Below, piece by piece: positions 1-7,835 of a DNA stretch of 64,000 nt. Source of the stretch: Marinitoga hydrogenitolerans DSM 16785 (GTDB taxonomy: Bacteria; Thermotogota; Thermotogae; Petrotogales; Petrotogaceae); the NCBI RefSeq assembly GCF_900129175.1, contig NZ_FQUI01000002.1, forward strand, positions 52,339 to 116,338, given 5' to 3'. The position numbers and the translations under genes were made by a program. Below the pieces are notes generated by a model, which searched no databases, was not told the DNA's origin, and saw only the letters and a list, made by a program, of their open reading frames with translations. The first letter of the stretch is position 1, and each line of letters starts with the position of its first letter.

Positions 1-307
1 TTCCTATATAAACTTCTTTAAATCCTTCTTTTACTAATCTATATGCACATGGCGGTGTTTTTCCAAAATGAGAACATGGTTCTAATGTTACATACATCGT
101 AGCCCCTTTTATATCATTATTATTCTTTTTAGCATTATCTATTGCCATTATTTCCGCATGACGACCACCAAAAAATTCATGATAACCTTTGGAAATAATT
201 TTACCGTCTTTTACAATCACAGCTCCCACTAATGGATTTGGATTAACTTTTCCTATTCCTTTTTTAGCTTCTTTTATAGCTAAATTCATAAAATATTCAT
301 GATTCAT
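1..307 (-). CDS. ribD: RibD, deaminase domain (partial, runs off the left edge)
   Basis: This is the N-terminal part of the bifunctional riboflavin enzyme that deaminates and then reduces the pyrimidine intermediate. About 102 residues are visible. They contain the cytidine-deaminase zinc site HAE near residue 50 and the later PCSHFGKTPPC stretch, both diagnostic of RibD. The ATG at 307 follows a GAGAG ribosome site that lies inside the end of ribH, four bases upstream, so the two are probably translationally coupled. It is the third gene of the FMN-riboswitch operon. The reductase domain lies outside the window. The family call is secure. Confidence 0.93.
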   Translation of the reverse strand, partial: MNHEYFMNLAIKEAKKGIGKVNPNPLVGAVIVKDGKIISKGYHEFFGGRHAEIMAIDNAKKNNNDIKGATMYVTLEPCSHFGKTPPCAYRLVKEGFKEVYIG

Positions 308-311
308 ACAA

Positions 312-776
312 TCACTCTCTCAATATTTTATTTAAATTAGCCATTTCTAATGCTGCCATTGCAGCTTCAAACCCTTTGTTTCCTGCTTTAGCACCAGATC
401 TGTCCATGCTTTGTTCCAAACTGTCACTTGTAACAATACCAAAAGTAATTGGAATTTCTGCTTCTAAATTTATTTGAGCTATTCCTTTTGAAACTTCATT
501 TGCAACAACCTCAAAATGATATGTTTCCCCTCTTATTACAACACCTAATGCAATAACACCATCATACCCTTTTTTAATAATATTTTTTACAACAAAAGGA
601 ATTTCAAATGCTCCTGGTACTTTAAAAATTTCTATGTTTTTTTCACTAACATTATGCCTTTTTAAAGCATCTAATGCTCCTTCTAATAACTTTTCAGAAA
701 AGAAAGAATTAAACCTTGAAACTACTATACCAAACCTTAAACTTTCTCCATCAAAAATACCTTCATAAACTTTCAT
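312..776 (-). CDS. ribH: 6,7-dimethyl-8-ribityllumazine synthase
   Basis: Lumazine synthase condenses the ribitylamino-uracil (from the RibD branch) with dihydroxybutanone phosphate (from the RibB domain). The 154 residues match the usual family length. Visible family signatures include GIVVSRFNSFF near the N terminus, VPGAFEIP near residue 53, the GVVIRGETYHFE region near 78, and a C-terminal GNKGFEAA segment. The start at 776 follows AGGAGG. It lies 12 bases after ribBA and just before ribD. Enzymes of this family form icosahedral or pentameric shells. No oddities were seen. Confidence 0.97.
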   Translation of the reverse strand: MKVYEGIFDGESLRFGIVVSRFNSFFSEKLLEGALDALKRHNVSEKNIEIFKVPGAFEIPFVVKNIIKKGYDGVIALGVVIRGETYHFEVVANEVSKGIAQINLEAEIPITFGIVTSDSLEQSMDRSGAKAGNKGFEAAMAALEMANLNKILRE

Positions 777-788
777 TAAAAAAGCCTC

Positions 789-1961
789 CTATAATTTTAT
801 TTTGTGATTCATTTTAGTTTTTTTTATTTTTAAATAATAGTTATTTTCCTTTGTTATTTCTCCATTATGAAACTCTTCTCTTATTACATTTATCCCATAT
901 TTTTTCAATTGATAAACTTTATCGGGATTATTAGTCATTAAAATAATGTTTTTTATATCTAAAGATTTTAAAATTTGTGCTGCAATTGCATAATTTCTAT
1001 TGTCAATAGGCATACCTATTTCTAAATTAGCTTCCACTGTGTCTAACCCTTTATCCTGTAATTCATAAGCTCTTATTTTATTTGTAATACCTATATCTCT
1101 TCCTTCTTGTCTTAAATAAATTATTAATCCATCACCTATATTATTTATTTTTTGCATAGCTAAATGTAATTGACTACCACAATCACATTTTTTTGAAGAT
1201 AAAACATCTCCTGTCACACATTCAGAATGTATTCTTACATGTAAAGGTTCTTTCTTTAAATCTCCTTTATATATAGCAAAATGCTCTTTGTTATCAAAAT
1301 TGTTTTCAAAGCCTATAATTTTAAAATTTCCATACTTTGTAGGTAGTTTTGCTTCTGCAACAGGCTTTACATATAATTGTTTTTTTATTGCTTCAACATA
1401 AATTTCTTCCACATTAATCAATGGTATATTATATTTAGATGAAATGGATTTTATATATTCATAATTATGTGAATCACCATTTTTATCTAATATCTCAATA
1501 AGAACAGAAAAAGGTTTATATCCCAAAAATTTCATTAATTCTACAGAAGTTTCAGTATGTCCTTTTCTATTATTAATACCAATACTACCCAATAATTGTA
1601 TATGTCCTGGATATTTAAACTCTGATATATTTTTTCCCGTCGCTATTTTTTTAATTGTAATAGCTCTATCTTTTGTAGATATACCTGTATTTGTACTAAT
1701 ATAATCAACAGTAATGAAATAATTCGTTTTAAGCGTATCAAGATTATTAGTAGGAAGCTTAAAAAATCCTTGACTTAATAGATAATCTTCCTCTGATGCT
1801 AAACATAATAATCCTTTTCCTTTTTTAACAAAAAAATTTATTATTTCTTCATTTACCATTTCTGCTGGAAAAACAAAGTCTGCTTCGACCTCTTTTTTTT
1901 CATCCCAAATAATTATTGGTTTATTCAATTCAAAAGATTTGATAATATTTTTTATATTCAT
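789..1961 (-). CDS. ribBA: Bifunctional DHBP synthase / GTP cyclohydrolase II
   Basis: RibBA makes both riboflavin precursors. Residues 1-200 are the dihydroxybutanone-phosphate synthase domain, with TGIS...DRA near 92 and GHTE at 134-137. Residues 205-390 are GTP cyclohydrolase II, with zinc cysteines C248, C259 and C261 and RQEGR at 284-288. The chosen ATG (1961) follows AGGAGGG; an in-frame extension upstream would read through the riboswitch leader hairpin and was rejected. The acidic loop normally written RENEGD reads KEVEAD here (residues 23-28). Both glutamates are kept but R, N and G are changed, so the RibB half is divergent, though probably active. First gene of the operon. Confidence 0.94.
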   Translation of the reverse strand: MNIKNIIKSFELNKPIIIWDEKKEVEADFVFPAEMVNEEIINFFVKKGKGLLCLASEEDYLLSQGFFKLPTNNLDTLKTNYFITVDYISTNTGISTKDRAITIKKIATGKNISEFKYPGHIQLLGSIGINNRKGHTETSVELMKFLGYKPFSVLIEILDKNGDSHNYEYIKSISSKYNIPLINVEEIYVEAIKKQLYVKPVAEAKLPTKYGNFKIIGFENNFDNKEHFAIYKGDLKKEPLHVRIHSECVTGDVLSSKKCDCGSQLHLAMQKINNIGDGLIIYLRQEGRDIGITNKIRAYELQDKGLDTVEANLEIGMPIDNRNYAIAAQILKSLDIKNIILMTNNPDKVYQLKKYGINVIREEFHNGEITKENNYYLKIKKTKMNHKIKL

Positions 1962-1973
1962 AATATCCCTCCT

Positions 1974-2007
1974 AATAATAAAATTGCCCTGGATTTCTCC
2001 AGGGCAA
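1974..2007 (-). terminator. Leader terminator of the rib operon
   Basis: A perfect 9-bp stem (TTGCCCTGG with CCAGGGCAA, 1984-2007) has a 6-nt loop. On the minus strand it is followed by a T-rich run, TTTTATTATT. It lies between the FMN aptamer and the ribBA ribosome site. It is therefore the probable expression platform, stopping transcription when FMN is bound. Confidence 0.75.
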
Positions 2008-2090
2008 TAATTCCAATAAAAGTATATGATGAATATAGCAAATAACAAAATCATAAAAAATATAAAAACTATTATCATATAGCCTTTAAT

Positions 2091-2211
2091 TTCTCCTCCC
2101 ATCCAGACTTTAACTGTCGGCTCCGGAATTACACCGGATCAACCTCAACTAAACAATTAAGGTTCGCGGGCTTTAACCGCCGGTCGGGAATTTCACCCTG
2201 CCCCGGAGAAT
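2091..2211 (-). promoter_or_regulatory. FMN riboswitch (RFN element)
   Basis: On the minus strand the leader has the conserved RFN blocks in order: CTCCGGGGCAGGGTGAAATT, CCGACCGGCGGT, AAAGCCCGCGAACC, GATCCGGTGTAATTCCGGAG, and CCGACAGTTAAAGTCTGGAT, closed by a TTCTCC/GGAGAA outer helix. These match the known FMN aptamer very closely. It sits directly upstream of ribBA, so FMN controls the whole ribBA-ribH-ribD operon, most likely through the terminator at 1974-2007. Confidence 0.97.
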
Positions 2212-2226
2212 ATTCAATTTTATGCT

Positions 2227-2255
2227 ATTATAACATACTATCAAAAAAAAAGCAA
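2227..2255 (-). promoter_or_regulatory. Promoter of the rib operon
   Basis: On the minus strand TATAAT (2227-2232) lies 17 bases from TTGCTT (2250-2255). Transcription would start just before the FMN aptamer. The -35 box overlaps the terminator stem of the upstream gene. Confidence 0.6.
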
Positions 2256-2271
2256 CCTCATATGAGATTGC
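2243..2271 (-). terminator. Intrinsic terminator after the 2293-2958 gene
   Basis: On the minus strand a GCAATCTCAT / ATGAGGTTGC hairpin (2252-2271) has one G-U pair and is followed by nine T. It is placed 22 bases after the stop codon. Confidence 0.8.
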
Positions 2272-2292
2272 TTAATATATTCATATCTGATT

Positions 2293-2958
2293 TTACTTTA
2301 TTGGTGTATTTTTAAATGCTTCTTCTAAGACTTTATTTAAATTTTCATAGAATTCTTTTCCCTGTTCTCCTAATTGTTCAATTAAATAAGATTGTTGTTG
2401 TAATAAGGAAAATGCAGTTTTAGGATTATACACTAAAACAGAATGATATTCAATCCTTCCCGCTTTCATTACATAATATTTAGCTACAACTTCAGCACCA
2501 GTTTGAATAGTTTTAGCAAAATTCGAACTAACATTTTTAAATACATTATTTGTTACAGATATTACCTTATCATTGTCTGTTCCAGTAGTTGTATTTTGTA
2601 ATACTCCCTGAGCTCTTTGTTGAAAATTAGTCACAACAGAATTCAAATATCTTGATAATTGTTCTCGTGCATCTTGTTCTGCTTGATTATACATTACTGA
2701 ACCCATACCAGGAGCTCCCTCAGCTATTCCATCAAAATACAACAAAAATCCTTCTTTTTTAAGCTGTTTTAACTCAGAACCTTTACCTGCTTTTTTAAAC
2801 TCAATAACTGCTTCTTTAGGAATTTCTGCAATTTTCACACCATCAATATCAAGCGGTTTAAAAGGATACGTTAAAGTGTGATATAAAAAAATTCCTCCAA
2901 GTAATAAAGCTAATACTCCTAATCCTACTCCAGTCCATAATACAACATTATTATCCAT
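2293..2958 (-). CDS. Membrane-anchored protein, LPP20-like
   Basis: Function unknown. The 221 residues begin with one hydrophobic segment (about residues 7-26, glycine- and leucine-rich) that should anchor the protein, with the rest outside the membrane. A region near 90-115 (AEQDAREQLSRYL) recalls the LPP20 lipoprotein fold, but there is no lipobox cysteine. Residues 115-165 are rich in N, T and V and should be helical. It is a single gene with its own promoter and terminator. The start is supported by an AGGAGGGG ribosome site. Homology to LPP20 is an impression from the helix pattern, not a firm match. Confidence 0.6.
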   Translation of the reverse strand: MDNNVVLWTGVGLGVLALLLGGIFLYHTLTYPFKPLDIDGVKIAEIPKEAVIEFKKAGKGSELKQLKKEGFLLYFDGIAEGAPGMGSVMYNQAEQDAREQLSRYLNSVVTNFQQRAQGVLQNTTTGTDNDKVISVTNNVFKNVSSNFAKTIQTGAEVVAKYYVMKAGRIEYHSVLVYNPKTAFSLLQQQSYLIEQLGEQGKEFYENLNKVLEEAFKNTPIK

Positions 2959-3010
2959 ATAATCCCCTCCTTCAAAATTTCATTGTCTAAATTATACATT
3001 TTATATTAAA

Positions 3011-3038
3011 ATTATATCATAAATCACAAAAATTTCAA
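3011..3038 (-). promoter_or_regulatory. Promoter of the 2293-2958 gene
   Basis: On the minus strand TTGAAA (3033-3038) and TATAAT (3011-3016) are separated by 16 bases. The start site would lie about 45 bases upstream of the gene. Confidence 0.65.
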
Positions 3039-3048
3039 TTAATAAATA

Positions 3049-3077
3049 TTGATTTTTAAAATTTTTTCATATATAAT
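3049..3077 (+). promoter_or_regulatory. Promoter of the MFS gene at 3111
   Basis: TTGATT (3049-3054) and TATAAT (3072-3077) are separated by 17 bases. This promoter is back-to-back with the minus-strand promoter at 3011-3038. Confidence 0.7.
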
Positions 3078-3110
3078 AATTCGTAAAGCTAAATAATGAG
3101 AGGTGATTAA

Positions 3111-4250
3111 ATGGATAAAAAATTAAAAAAATATTTTTTTGCAAATTCTATATTAGCATATTCTTTTATAACAATATTGATTTCTCCAATGTTTGCAAAC
3201 AAATTAGGTTTAAGTATATATGATGCTGGTTTAATATTCTCCACAGTTTATGGGGTTCAAGCGATTTTAACTTTTTTGCTTGGGCATTATTTTGAAAAAA
3301 AATCTCCAAATTACGGTCTTGCTTTAGGAAGAACTCTTTTTGCTTTAGGTAATATTGTATTAGCTTATGCTTTTAATTCGTTCTTATATTTACTTGCACA
3401 AATATTAATTGGGAGTTTTGAAATTTTTTCCCCATTATTAAGCATGTATGAAAGAGCTATTATTCCCCCCAAGCAAAGAGAAAGATTTTATAAATATCTC
3501 TTAATTATTTCAGAAGGGATTAAAGTTATTTTATTTTTACCTTTATTATTTTTTATTAACTATAATAACACTTCATTAAGTTTTTACAGGAATGTTTTTA
3601 TTTCCGTATTCATTTTAAATATATTTTATACATTTTTTATTTTGAAAATTTTACCTTTTGTAAAAAGCGGAAGCGATCTTCACAAAGAACATATTGAAAT
3701 CCACAAACCTAATTTAAGAAAATATTTAACCGTTTTAATAAACCAAATAATATTTTTCGCAAATTTTGGTTTCGGCAGTTATTTAATAATCTCCTATTAT
3801 ATTAAAGAAACTTTAAATGGTGATTCAAAAATTATGATAATTTATGAAATAATTTTTTCTGTTACTATTTTAACTTCACTTGTATGGAGAAAATTTATAA
3901 AACTTGATAACAAAAATAGATTAATTTTAGGAACTTTTATAATGGCGTTTTTTTATTTTGCTCTTTTATTCAAAGGATGGATTACTTTTTATCTGTCACA
4001 TGTTATTTTAGGTACGGGATTTGTTCTTTGGTTCTCTGCCAAAGAGCCTTTAAAACAAGAATATGCCCCCATTAATTTTGGAAGATGGGAAGGTTTGTTT
4101 AATGGTTTAAATCTTTTTTCAAAAATTTTCACACCTGCTTTGGCTGGATATATCGCCTATAAGTACTCATATAACACCGTTTTTATTATTTCATTTGTTG
4201 TTCTTTTAATAAATTCATTAATTACCTATATCGGATTAAATAAAACTTAA
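3111..4250 (+). CDS. MFS-type membrane transporter
   Basis: The protein has 379 residues and about 11-12 hydrophobic helices with short loops. A charged central loop (about residues 185-200) splits it into two halves, as in the major facilitator superfamily. The region LGHYFEKKSPNYGLALGR after helix 2 fits the loop 2-3 position of MFS proteins. The substrate cannot be told from the sequence. The ATG follows a GAGGTGATTA ribosome site. It is monocistronic or followed by the small secreted-protein gene, which has its own promoter. Confidence 0.75.
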   Translation: MDKKLKKYFFANSILAYSFITILISPMFANKLGLSIYDAGLIFSTVYGVQAILTFLLGHYFEKKSPNYGLALGRTLFALGNIVLAYAFNSFLYLLAQILIGSFEIFSPLLSMYERAIIPPKQRERFYKYLLIISEGIKVILFLPLLFFINYNNTSLSFYRNVFISVFILNIFYTFFILKILPFVKSGSDLHKEHIEIHKPNLRKYLTVLINQIIFFANFGFGSYLIISYYIKETLNGDSKIMIIYEIIFSVTILTSLVWRKFIKLDNKNRLILGTFIMAFFYFALLFKGWITFYLSHVILGTGFVLWFSAKEPLKQEYAPINFGRWEGLFNGLNLFSKIFTPALAGYIAYKYSYNTVFIISFVVLLINSLITYIGLNKT

Positions 4251-4267
4251 TTGAATTACTCCGCCTT

Positions 4268-4295
4268 TTGCAATTATTGTAAAATAGAGTATAAT
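4268..4295 (+). promoter_or_regulatory. Promoter of the 4314 gene
   Basis: TTGCAA (4268-4273) and TATAAT (4290-4295) are spaced by 16 bases. The ribosome site follows so closely that the leader would be only about 10-15 nt long. Confidence 0.6.
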
Positions 4296-4313
4296 ATAAG
4301 CGGAGGTGATATT

Positions 4314-4970
4314 ATGAATAAAATTTTAATCTTTTTTTTCATCTTTTTTCTATTTATATTTTCTTTTTCTGAAAAAATTACATTTGAAAATTTCGATACT
4401 TTTTATGAAAATAATAAAATCGCATGGGATTATGATATTTCATACGAAGGTTCAATATTATATTATCTTAATTTCAAAAATTTAGAAATTCCTCAAGATT
4501 TGGTTTTTATAACAGAATATAAAAGTGTTTTAATCTCTGGAACAAAAAAAGGATACACTTATAAGCTAAAAGTCACTGCTAAAAATATTGATAGAGAATT
4601 TTTAGGTAAAAGTGATGAGGCGACTTTAATAATTTATGATAATGATGAAGAACCTTTAAGAATTATCGGCACAAAAATAATTAAAAATGATGATGAAAAA
4701 ATCATCCATTTCATTTTAAGAAATGTTTCTCAAAAAATTATTACAAGCTTTGAAATGAGATATTGGGGACTTGATATATTAGGAAATCCAATCAGAATAA
4801 ATAGACGCTCTTTTTTAAAACATGAAGAAAAAAACATAGAAATTCTACCATTTGAATTTTATGATGTTTATATAACAATAGAAAACAAACCCGCTCTTAG
4901 ATTTGCAAAGGGAGATATATGGGAAATAACATTTAACGATGAATCATTTTGGAAAAAAATAATAGAATGA
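4314..4970 (+). CDS. Secreted protein of unknown function
   Basis: No family is recognised. The 218 residues begin with a typical signal peptide (K, a long F/I/L run, then SFSEK at about 15-20). The mature part is rich in beta-prone stretches and ends in two strand-turn-strand blocks. An IgG-like or beta-sandwich fold is possible but unproven. The chosen ATG follows CGGAGGTGAT; an in-frame ATG 63 bases earlier lies upstream of the promoter's -10 box and was rejected. It faces the mannoside operon tail gene convergently. Confidence 0.65.
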   Translation: MNKILIFFFIFFLFIFSFSEKITFENFDTFYENNKIAWDYDISYEGSILYYLNFKNLEIPQDLVFITEYKSVLISGTKKGYTYKLKVTAKNIDREFLGKSDEATLIIYDNDEEPLRIIGTKIIKNDDEKIIHFILRNVSQKIITSFEMRYWGLDILGNPIRINRRSFLKHEEKNIEILPFEFYDVYITIENKPALRFAKGDIWEITFNDESFWKKIIE

Positions 4971-4999
4971 AAAGCTGTTTTCCAAAAAATTATATATTA

Positions 5000-6160
5000 C
5001 TAAAAACATAAAGATTCTACAAATTTCATATATTCTTTTTGCTTTTTTTGGTATTCTTCAAATCTATTTATCTTTGAATATTTATCAAAATAATCAAAAA
5101 TTTCTTTTTCTAATATTGTAACATCATATTTAGACTTTAACTCCGAAAGTATTTCTTTAACTTTCGACTTAAAATCTTCGTACCCTATCATTTCATATAG
5201 GTATATCGAATATTTTTTCAAATCTTCAAATTTAAGTTTATTTTGCCCCTTAATCATCAACCACTCTAAAATAAATCTTTTTAAATTTTTTTCAACATAA
5301 AAAATAAAATCTTTACTTGGAACATATGGTGGTTCATGAATAATAGTAATATCCTTTTCCGGGCAATAATATGTTTTAAATATAGGATCTTTTGGCTTTA
5401 TTCCTGCATACTCATTTCCATTTTCATATATTAATCGTGATGCTAATAATAATGCAAAATCTTCTCCACGGGGTATTTCTAAAGGGTAAAACATTTTTTG
5501 AGCAAATTCTTTTCGTATTATCATATTACCGCCAAAACCAAATATAGCTTCTTTTAAATCATTAGTTTTAGATAATCTAATAATATCTTTATCCATAGAT
5601 TCATTTTTTCTCCAACTTTTTAAAATATCTTTTCCTAAAATTCTTATTGTTTCATTTTTTTCATATGGGGCAGTGATCAAATATTTATCAGGATTTTTTG
5701 TCAAAATTTCTTTAGCTTTTATAATATAATTTTTTCTTAATAATTCATCATCATCTATTTGTATAATAATATCTTCATTATTCATAGTAGGGAATATAAA
5801 ACCAAGATTCCTTATTTCAGAATATCCTTTTGTTGAAAAGAAATTTGAGTTGTATTTTTCTCTGTACTTTTTTATGTCTGTATTTGTATATAAATAATAT
5901 TTAAATTTCAATTTTTTTAATATTTTTTCTGTTTTTTCTTTGATTTCATCATCGTGAGAAGTATTTTCATGTGCTGCTATTGAAAAAATATAAACATTTA
6001 ATTCATCATTTTCATCCATATTTAAATTATTAATGCTTTTTATTGTTTTATACAATGTATTTTTTTGTTCAAATTCATTTAATGGTGTTGGATGATCAAA
6101 GTTATCTACAAGATTTTCATTAACTCTTATATAAGTATTTATAACGATAGCAAATTTCAT
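5000..6160 (-). CDS. Glycosyltransferase, GT-A-like
   Basis: The protein has 386 residues. The N-terminal half looks like a GT-A glycosyltransferase: a beta-strand start (FAIVINTYIRV), a long helix-strand region, and IIQIDDDELL near residue 132 that supplies the metal-binding DxD. A second block, FGFGGNMIIRKEF near 208, with GEDFALLLASR shortly after, matches the acceptor-side region of family-2-like enzymes. It is the last gene of the mannoside operon, 53 bases after the GH130 gene, so it may build or recycle a mannose-containing glycan or solute. Donor and acceptor are unknown. The start follows GAGGG. Confidence 0.65.
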   Translation of the reverse strand: MKFAIVINTYIRVNENLVDNFDHPTPLNEFEQKNTLYKTIKSINNLNMDENDELNVYIFSIAAHENTSHDDEIKEKTEKILKKLKFKYYLYTNTDIKKYREKYNSNFFSTKGYSEIRNLGFIFPTMNNEDIIIQIDDDELLRKNYIIKAKEILTKNPDKYLITAPYEKNETIRILGKDILKSWRKNESMDKDIIRLSKTNDLKEAIFGFGGNMIIRKEFAQKMFYPLEIPRGEDFALLLASRLIYENGNEYAGIKPKDPIFKTYYCPEKDITIIHEPPYVPSKDFIFYVEKNLKRFILEWLMIKGQNKLKFEDLKKYSIYLYEMIGYEDFKSKVKEILSELKSKYDVTILEKEIFDYFDKYSKINRFEEYQKKQKEYMKFVESLCF

Positions 6161-6213
6161 AAATATCCCTCTTTCTATATAATTTTAGTTATATTAGTTT
6201 TCTGTTATAAATA

Positions 6214-7797
6214 TTAGGAACTTAATATATCCATTAATTTTGCAGATGCAACTCCGATTACTTTATCACCTCCGTCATAATAAAATAAAAGTTCATCTTT
6301 ATCTTTTATTATTTCATTTGAATCTTTATTTTTCATAGTTATTCCATTAGTAAATACAACATTTGGTGCCCAACCATATAATTCATAATCTTCTTCTGGT
6401 AAAAATATAGGTTTCTTTGAACGATAAAGGATTTCTGATGGATTGTTTGGATTTAGTAAAGCTACACCTAACATATAACTCCTTCTGCCTTTATTAATTC
6501 CAACTCCGTGATAAATCAATAATAATCCATGTACAGTTCGCAAAATCTGTCCCGCACCTATTCTTTCTGAATCCCATTTGTTTTTTCTAGTTTTCAAAAT
6601 ATCCACAAAATCATTATTCCATATTTCTTCAATTTTATTTGAATAACTAATAGCAATATTTTTTTTTTTAGATATCATTGGTCTGCGTAATAATGCATGT
6701 TTACCATTTATCTTTTCTGGAAATAAGACGGCATTTCTATCATAAGTATTAGGAAACAAAAGTCCATGTTTTGTCCATTTGTTTTTAATTTCGTTTTTCG
6801 AAATATCTTTTAGATTAATAAAATCTTTTATATCAATAGAAGCTAATGCAATTTGAGTTTTATCAGAATAGGCCGTATAAGTCATATAAATCTTTTTATT
6901 TATTATTGTTAGACGAGGATCTTCTACACCACCTCTTTCACGTTTCCTTTCATTTAATTTTTCGTTTTTTGGTATTTCATATTCTGTAGTAGGAATGAAA
7001 ATTGGAAAATCTAATCTCCCGTCAATATCTAAACCGTTTTTGCTCCATGCTAAACCAAATCTAGAAATATGATCATTTCCAAAAGCTCTATAAACTATGT
7101 AATGTATGCCGTCTATTCTAAGTGCAGCTGGATTATAAACCAATTTTGATTCCCAGTCGTTTTTTGGAATTGGTGATAATATTGGATTTTTTTCATATCT
7201 TTTTAAAATACTATTTTTTTCAAATAAATCTTTTACGGGTATATTAAATAAAACTTTACGAAAGTCATAACTAGTACCATTAATATAATCCCTTTTAAAT
7301 TTTGATAATGAGATTATATCATCAAAAAGCATTTCTTCTCCATCTATAATAAATTTTTTACTATTTAAATCTTCCCATTTTTTTAAAACTAATCTTACTT
7401 TTTTTATTATTTCATTTTTTAAAATAATTAAATCTAAAATCATTTCATCTTTTTTTGCTGAAACTTTTTTATCATTTAATTGTTCAACTAAATAAAACAA
7501 ACTATTTGGATTAGCATCAATCTTTCCAATTATTGAATCAATAACTATAGCTCCTTTTTTTATCTTACCTTTTAAAATCTTTGAGTTACCTAAAACTGCT
7601 GCTCCGGACTCTATTACAACATCTTTCCCTAATTCTGCATGCTGATCTATTAATACTCCATCTTTTAAAATTATATCAAATTTTTTTCTTAATCTTTCAT
7701 CAAAAAACATCTTTTTTATTATTTTAGGTAATAAATGAATATCTTTATAGTTAGGTATTAAATTAGTAAATTTAGATAAATATAATTGATTCACCAT
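6214..7797 (-). CDS. GH130-family mannoside phosphorylase with N-terminal extension
   Basis: Family GH130 enzymes phosphorolyse beta-mannosides and release mannose 1-phosphate. From about residue 205 the protein shows the family landmarks: NPAALRIDG, VYRAFG, SRFGLAWS, GGVEDPRLT and late YGWAPNVV. Residues 1-190 are extra. They contain a hexapeptide-like run (about 50-95, HAELGKDVVIESGAAVLG) that resembles a left-handed beta-helix, then a helical linker. The start at 7797 follows AAGGTGGG; an upstream in-frame ATG lacks a ribosome site. It sits between the GH38 gene and the glycosyltransferase. The exact substrate is not predictable. Confidence 0.85.
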   Translation of the reverse strand: MVNQLYLSKFTNLIPNYKDIHLLPKIIKKMFFDERLRKKFDIILKDGVLIDQHAELGKDVVIESGAAVLGNSKILKGKIKKGAIVIDSIIGKIDANPNSLFYLVEQLNDKKVSAKKDEMILDLIILKNEIIKKVRLVLKKWEDLNSKKFIIDGEEMLFDDIISLSKFKRDYINGTSYDFRKVLFNIPVKDLFEKNSILKRYEKNPILSPIPKNDWESKLVYNPAALRIDGIHYIVYRAFGNDHISRFGLAWSKNGLDIDGRLDFPIFIPTTEYEIPKNEKLNERKRERGGVEDPRLTIINKKIYMTYTAYSDKTQIALASIDIKDFINLKDISKNEIKNKWTKHGLLFPNTYDRNAVLFPEKINGKHALLRRPMISKKKNIAISYSNKIEEIWNNDFVDILKTRKNKWDSERIGAGQILRTVHGLLLIYHGVGINKGRRSYMLGVALLNPNNPSEILYRSKKPIFLPEEDYELYGWAPNVVFTNGITMKNKDSNEIIKDKDELLFYYDGGDKVIGVASAKLMDILSS

Positions 7798-7835
7798 TTC
7801 CCACCTTTCAATTCTGATAATTATCAAATTTTTAA

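Noticed and set aside
1962..2102. An in-frame 47-codon N-terminal extension of ribBA with a membrane-like segment
   Set aside because: It reads through the riboswitch's terminator hairpin; the downstream ATG has a perfect ribosome site and matches RibB N termini.
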